This document shows, one piece after another, positions 60,455 to 64,000 of a stretch of 64,000 bases of DNA. The position numbers and the translations under genes are program-made. The DNA lies in the NCBI GenBank assembly GCA_963675235.2, contig CAXXFU010000002.1, positions 62,001 through 126,000 of the forward strand, read 5' to 3'. How positions within the stretch are numbered: position 1 is the stretch's first letter; each line of letters opens with the position of its first letter. The DNA is from JAHJQZ01 sp963675235. Its GTDB lineage: Bacteria; Pseudomonadota; Alphaproteobacteria; Rhizobiales; Devosiaceae. The notes below the pieces were generated by a model, which was given only the letters and a program-made list of their open reading frames with translations, was not told where the DNA came from and made no database searches.

Positions 60455-60749
60455 TAGGTCATTGATTCATTCGATGATAGTTCGGTGTGATTGAGGGCTG
60501 CGAGAACAGCGGATAATGGGCTTTGGCACGGACCAGGAAATACGCGACTTTCAAGCCGCTGGCGCCGAGTGTAGACCAGATGCCTGGTCATCGGGCCCGT
60601 TCATCTTCGGCCGAAAATCCCTGTAGCCTGCGGGAGTCCACGATGCCGGCCGGACGATATGGCGCATTTGCGGGTCGATGCCGCAGTCCGGCACTGGGAA
60701 GGAAAAACGCCGTGTGTCAAAAAACTGTCACCACGCGCTTCGCAGGGGG
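60455..60749. other. Non-coding stretch between the tetR promoter and the tRNA promoter
   Basis: No convincing gene. The only structure noted is a perfect hairpin or operator-like repeat, GACCAG (60574-60579), ATGC, CTGGTC (60584-60589). Short open frames here have no signal peptide, domain or ribosome-binding site. Confidence 0.4.
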
Positions 60750-60778
60750 TTCACAAGCCCATCGGTTCCCCCTATATA
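60750..60778 (+). promoter_or_regulatory. Promoter of the initiator tRNA gene
   Basis: TTCACA (60750-60755), exactly 17 bases, TATATA (60773-60778), followed by a GC-rich start region as is usual for stable-RNA promoters. The mature tRNA begins about 105 bases after the expected start point, so a 5' leader would be removed by RNase P. Confidence 0.6.
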
Positions 60779-60890
60779 GGCGGCGCGGCTGAGGCCGTGC
60801 TTTCGTCTTCGTCGACGGTTTGGCCCACATGCGCCATGCATGAGCAATACCGTCGGTTCGCCACATTGGCGCGACGACGACAACAGGTGA

Positions 60891-60967
<77 letters not shown>

Positions 60968-60975
60968 ACACCGAC

Positions 60976-61009
60976 AAACGCCCCTCCTGACGGAGCAGGG
61001 CGTTTTTTT
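60976..61009 (+). terminator. Rho-independent terminator of the tRNA gene
   Basis: AAACGCCC (60976-60983) pairs with GGGCGTTT (60998-61005); an inner stem CTCC/GGAG with loop TGAC continues it across a small bulge. Seven T residues end at 61009. Confidence 0.9.
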
Positions 61010-61394
61010 CTGCCTTGTTCCCAAGTTCGCCTGAAGTCTTCGCCAAGGATCGGTCCGCCAACCTCGTGACAAGTGCCGGTCTGGCCGCTTCGCTGCGGAC
61101 ACATGCGATGCTCGCGATCCTCGTGTGAAAGTCGTCGGACACCTGCCCCTGCGTCCTGCGTCATCCAGGGGCGCGACCGATTGTCTCCCGTCCGCCTTCG
61201 CGATTTCCGAGGCGCCAACCCAAAAAGACCTGCAAAGTCAGGGCTATATATCGATCCTCGCAAGGCTTGCGCCCGCAAATCGGACATCGGTTTCTACCTG
61301 CCAGTGGGGGCGCCGCATATCCGGCATGCCTTGCGCCGACGATTCTTGCTTCGCAGACTGGCCGGATCGTGCGCGGCTCTGGGGAGGACAAGAA
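61010..61394. other. Intergenic stretch before the DUF3592-like gene
   Basis: 385 bases between the tRNA terminator and the next start codon. The plus-strand frame is open from 61125 into the gene, but its conceptual sequence is Arg/Ser/Pro-rich and low in family character, so I treat it as untranslated. A TATATA near 61244 may be a -10 box; no good -35 box was found. Nothing else is recognisable. Confidence 0.4.
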
Positions 61395-61862
61395 ATGGCC
61401 AGTGTTTCGGTTCGTTCGATCATGGGTTGGCTTGCCGTCGTGTTTGTCGTTTTGTCTCTGGCTTTCGGCATAGCCTTCTACTTTCTCAATGGTCTTGCGG
61501 GTCGGTTTGATGCAGAGGCGCGCCCGGCCGAAGCGACAATCATCTCGCGCACCAGCGAGCGGGTGCAGCGTCAGGGGACGTGGAAGACATTGTGGAGGGT
61601 CGGCCTGACCTTCACGACCGAAGACGGTCAGGAAATGCGGGTCGTCCAGCAGGTAAGCAACGCGTTCTACAACTCGGTGCGCAAGGGCGGTACGCTGCCC
61701 GTCCGCTATCTGCCCGATGACCCGCAACAGGTTGAGGTTGAAGAGGGTATGACCGGGTTGCTGGCGCTGATCATGGCGGTTGCGGCAGGAGCTACCGGTG
61801 TCATCTCACTTTTTCTTGCAGTGATCTGGTTCCGGCAGAAGAAGCTCGTCGCCTCGGTCTGA
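61395..61862 (+). CDS. DUF3592-like membrane protein
   Basis: A 155-residue protein with two membrane helices (IMGWLAVVFVVLSLAFGIAFYFL near residues 9-31 and LLALIMAVAAGATGVISLFLAVIW near residues 121-144) and a small domain between them: AEATIISRTSER-type strand, WRVGLTFTTEDGQEMRV, then GGTLPVRYLPDDPQQVEVE. That last block is the DUF3592 pattern (V-x-V-x-Y-x-P-x-x-P). GGGGAGGACA precedes ATG 61395. Function unknown; the middle domain should face the periplasm. Confidence 0.8.
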   Translation: MASVSVRSIMGWLAVVFVVLSLAFGIAFYFLNGLAGRFDAEARPAEATIISRTSERVQRQGTWKTLWRVGLTFTTEDGQEMRVVQQVSNAFYNSVRKGGTLPVRYLPDDPQQVEVEEGMTGLLALIMAVAAGATGVISLFLAVIWFRQKKLVASV

Positions 61863-61908
61863 GCTACGCGGGCACGAATCTTCCTGCCCTCAACTCGGCA
61901 CAGGAACA

Positions 61909-61932
61909 AAAAAGCGGCGCCGAAGCGCCGCC
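61909..61932 (-). terminator. Rho-independent terminator of the VPLPA-CTERM gene
   Basis: GCGGCGC (61915-61921) and GCGCCGC (61926-61932) form a perfect 7-bp stem; read on the minus strand the loop is TTCG and six T residues follow. It is 28 bases past the stop. Confidence 0.85.
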
Positions 61933-61960
61933 TTGCGTCGTTTCAAACTGTGGCCGGAAG

Positions 61961-62620
61961 TCAGCTGGTGCGGCGGCGATAGCCGAGGAAACCGAGCAGG
62001 CCGACGGCCGAGAGAATGAGCGGCAAGCCAGCCGGAAGCGGAATAGCTGCGACCGTTCCCAAGGTGATGCCGTGCCAGTTTTCGCTGGGGTTCGACGTCC
62101 AGCTGATCGATTTCAGCAGTCCGGAGAACTGGATGGCCGCGTGCAGTTCGTATCCTGTCAGGACATCGCCGGCGCTCAGAGTGTAGCTGCCATCACCCCA
62201 ATAGCCGCGCCCCTCGCTCAAGACAGAGAAGGGGCTGTCGAAATCATAGGCGACCGGAAGATTGGTCCGTCCAAGGCTGACGATCGTCATGATCGGATTG
62301 AGCAAAGCCTCGGCAAATGTCAGCGTATGTGTGCCGGATCCGTTCAGCGCAACCATTTCCGATGGCGTCGGCGCATTGTCGATCAATGCGCTGCCGGTAT
62401 AGGGAGCCGGAGACCCTTCGGTCCAGAAATTGGTCTCGGTCGCGAGCCCTAGCTGGGCGAATTCATACGAGCCCGTATAGGTAACGCCCACGCCACCGAC
62501 ATCGCCGACGACAGTGCCTGGACTTTTGCTGGTCCAGTCGGTCCAGGTGACGGTGGCTGCCTGTGCCGGCACAGCAAGTAGAATTCCCAATGCGGTTAGT
62601 ACACTCAAACCAAGCTTCAT
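61961..62620 (-). CDS. Secreted VPLPA-CTERM sorting-domain protein
   Basis: A 219-residue exported protein. The N-terminal signal peptide ends at about residue 21 (LTALGILLAVPAQAA). The C-terminus is a tripartite sorting signal: AIPLPAGLPLI, a hydrophobic stretch LSAVGLLGFLG and basic YRRRTS. It is a PEP-CTERM variant (VPLPA type) removed by an exosortase. The mature middle (residues 22-190) is rich in Thr, Ser and Gly beta-strand and has no recognised enzyme motif. ATG 62620 follows GGTAGGAAT on the minus strand. PEP-CTERM proteins are usually linked to exopolysaccharide or biofilm. No exosortase gene is in the window. Confidence 0.87.
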   Translation of the reverse strand: MKLGLSVLTALGILLAVPAQAATVTWTDWTSKSPGTVVGDVGGVGVTYTGSYEFAQLGLATETNFWTEGSPAPYTGSALIDNAPTPSEMVALNGSGTHTLTFAEALLNPIMTIVSLGRTNLPVAYDFDSPFSVLSEGRGYWGDGSYTLSAGDVLTGYELHAAIQFSGLLKSISWTSNPSENWHGITLGTVAAIPLPAGLPLILSAVGLLGFLGYRRRTS

Positions 62621-62659
62621 ATTCCTACCCCTAATCCCAGAAATTATAGTTAATGGACA

Positions 62660-62688
62660 ATTAAAGGGCACTTTTTGGGAAACGTCAA
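62660..62688 (-). promoter_or_regulatory. Promoter of the VPLPA-CTERM gene
   Basis: On the minus strand: TTGACG (complement of 62683-62688), exactly 17 bases, TTTAAT (complement of 62660-62665). A perfect TATAAT (62643-62648) further down lacks a matching -35 box. This is the most consensus-like promoter pair in the window. Confidence 0.65.
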
Positions 62689-62954
62689 ATTTTGATGACC
62701 GAAATGATCCCTGAATGGCCGATTATTCGCCTCGTGGCACAGAATAGCGATCTCAGTTCAAGGGTGTATGTGTCGGGTCATCTTGTATCGGCCGATCACG
62801 TCTCCAATTGCGCCCGATGTAGAAAGTGATCGACGACGATAGTCGTTGCTATACCTGATGAACACTTGTGTTTGTCATCGGCGTTCGAATTTCCCGACAG
62901 TAGGTATAAGTACCTGTTTTCGAGTTGGTATTTCACCGTTCAGATCGGGCGGTA
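62689..62954. other. AT-richer intergenic stretch
   Basis: 266 bases between the ligase gene stop and the VPLPA-CTERM promoter. Clearly lower in GC than surrounding genes. I see no open frame, hairpin with T-run or tRNA here. Confidence 0.4.
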
Positions 62955-64000
62955 TCAGCCCGGTGGCGCCACGACATGGCTCTGGTAGTGCGCTTCCAGT
63001 TCGCCGAGACTGAGCATGTGCCAGTCCTCCGGCATGCTGCCTCCGAACAGCTCTTCGAGCTCCACCGACAGGGCGACGAAAGACAGCGAGTCGAGCGCCA
63101 TGTCGCAAAGGCGCGTTTGCACGCTGAGGTGCCTGTCGCCAAGCACTGATGCAAACACCGCCTCGACCGAATCGTGCTGATTCGGGTTCAGGCCAAGAAT
63201 GTCGCGGATGCCATCGAGAATCCTGAGAAGAGGGGGCACGGGTTCGGTGTTCCCGTTCGCCGCATCGAGGATGGCCTGATGGTCTGGCTTGCCATTGGCG
63301 AGCAAGGGCAGGCTCTCATGGAAGCGGATGTGGAAGACGCTGTCGACCAGGCCAAATCTTTGTGCCAGTTCCGCTGTCGTGACATTGGGAGCCGTGGACG
63401 ATGTTCCCTCGATTGCCACAACGATCCTGCTGTCATCGCCGGCAACGGCGCAGGAGCCGCATCGGGCTTGCACGAAGTGCTGAACCTCATCGAGACTGAT
63501 GCGCAATCCGAACGGCTTGACGAAACGCGAGCTGCGGCCAGTGATGAAGAAAAGCCCTTGTTCTCCCATGACGGCCATGTCGCCGGTGAGCAATGGCAGT
63601 CGTGTCTCGTCATCCGCCAGATCGCCCGGACCGCTGGCATATCCCATCATGACATTGGGTCCCTTGTAGGCGAGCTCGCCGGCGGTCTCGGGCGTGGTGA
63701 CGCGATTGCCGTCGGCATCGACGATGAAAAGCTCACCGCCTGGAATCGCCTGGCCGATCGAGCCGGGATGGCGCAGGGCAAGCTTCGGCGGCAGATAGGA
63801 CATCCGCGGGCCAGCCTCGGTCTGTCCGTACATGACGAAAAAGCGCTTTCCGCACCTGTCGAACGCAGTGGCAAAATCGCGAACGAGATCGGCCTGTAAC
63901 CTGCCGCCGGCCTGGGTGGCGTATCGCAGGTCCGGATAGGCCGATGGTTCGAATTTCAGCCGTTTCAGCGTCTCGAATGTGTAGGGGACGCCGGCAAAGC
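62955..64000 (-). CDS. AMP-forming acyl/amino-acid ligase fused to an acyl-carrier domain (5' end beyond window)
   Basis: Only the C-terminal 348 or so residues are present; the frame is open to the right edge. The adenylation domain shows YGQTEAGPRMS (motif A5), LLTGDMA (A7), GRSSRFVKPFGLRISLDEVQ (A8) and LPLLANGKPDH with the catalytic Lys (A10). After about 50 linker residues comes an acyl/peptidyl-carrier domain with its phosphopantetheine site in LCDMALDSLSFVALSVELEELFG, the Ser of DSL. It thus activates a carboxylic acid with ATP and loads it on its own carrier arm. Such didomain proteins occur in small non-ribosomal or lipid-tailoring pathways and also beside exosortase loci; here the next gene encodes a VPLPA-CTERM protein. 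The substrate is unknown. Confidence 0.87.
   Translation of the reverse strand, partial: FAGVPYTFETLKRLKFEPSAYPDLRYATQAGGRLQADLVRDFATAFDRCGKRFFVMYGQTEAGPRMSYLPPKLALRHPGSIGQAIPGGELFIVDADGNRVTTPETAGELAYKGPNVMMGYASGPGDLADDETRLPLLTGDMAVMGEQGLFFITGRSSRFVKPFGLRISLDEVQHFVQARCGSCAVAGDDSRIVVAIEGTSSTAPNVTTAELAQRFGLVDSVFHIRFHESLPLLANGKPDHQAILDAANGNTEPVPPLLRILDGIRDILGLNPNQHDSVEAVFASVLGDRHLSVQTRLCDMALDSLSFVALSVELEELFGGSMPEDWHMLSLGELEAHYQSHVVAPPG

Noticed and set aside
61125..61394. 90-residue N-terminal extension of the DUF3592-like protein
   Set aside because: Low-character sequence without a ribosome-binding site, while ATG 61395 has GGGGAGG and begins with the first membrane helix.

Overview
This window looks like a chromosomal segment from a GC-rich alphaproteobacterium, most likely of the order Hyphomicrobiales (Rhizobiales). 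The assignment rests on several things: a DUF2865 protein, a membrane-anchored TIGR02281-type aspartic protease, a class II DAHP synthase, a stand-alone short glutamyl-tRNA synthetase, a candidate CtrA box (TTAG-N7-TTAA), an initiator tRNA with the A-U/G-C/G-C anticodon-stem variant, and a 'CCGCAAAACCGG' intergenic repeat of a kind common in this order. A Devosiaceae-like member is possible but is only an inference. There is no rRNA operon, CRISPR array, prophage, insertion sequence or plasmid replication gene; most of the window is ordinary core chromosome.

Region 1 (1-11225) starts with the end of a fasciclin-domain protein and a terminator. A nine-gene, same-strand catabolic cluster follows: an M20 amidohydrolase, a complete dipeptide/oligopeptide ABC importer (binding protein, two permeases, one double ATPase), an aldehyde dehydrogenase, a short-chain dehydrogenase, a NylC/DmpA-type N-terminal-nucleophile hydrolase with a visible Asn235-Thr236 autocleavage site, and a mandelate-racemase-subgroup enolase enzyme. 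Together they suggest import, hydrolysis and oxidation of a small amide or peptide-like compound. This is the most interesting metabolic unit in the window.

Region 2 (11400-23200) is housekeeping: a lipid kinase, dusA, DUF302, an aspartic protease, cobS and cobT (divergent), a DUF6544-like protein, an orphan membrane histidine kinase divergent from an Lrp regulator, moaA, an L,D-transpeptidase, rpiA and a DUF2059 protein. Region 3 (23190-34040) has a YitT membrane protein, glutathione reductase, class II DAHP synthase, an outer-membrane barrel protein, nadE overlapping gltX, DUF2865, an FAH-family enzyme and a cytochrome c'.

Region 4 (34324-42213) is one tightly packed transcription unit: cysS, a VOC protein, four consecutive GFA-family (glutathione-dependent formaldehyde-activating-like) paralogues that overlap one another, cimA, and a long acidic repeat protein with Ig-like and LysM domains. 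It ends at a terminator.

Region 5 (42282-60454) holds three regulator-plus-transporter units, each with a visible palindrome at its promoter: ArsR with an Atm1/HMT1-type exporter and map; PadR with a membrane-fusion protein and an RND pump; TetR with an ABC-2 exporter. Between them lie nadC, a pirin, recQ, a nucleotidyltransferase-like protein, an alpha/beta hydrolase and two small membrane proteins. Region 6 (60455-64000) contains the initiator tRNA gene with promoter and terminator, a DUF3592-like protein, a secreted VPLPA-CTERM protein with a good promoter, and the 3' part of an AMP-forming ligase fused to an acyl-carrier domain that runs off the right edge.
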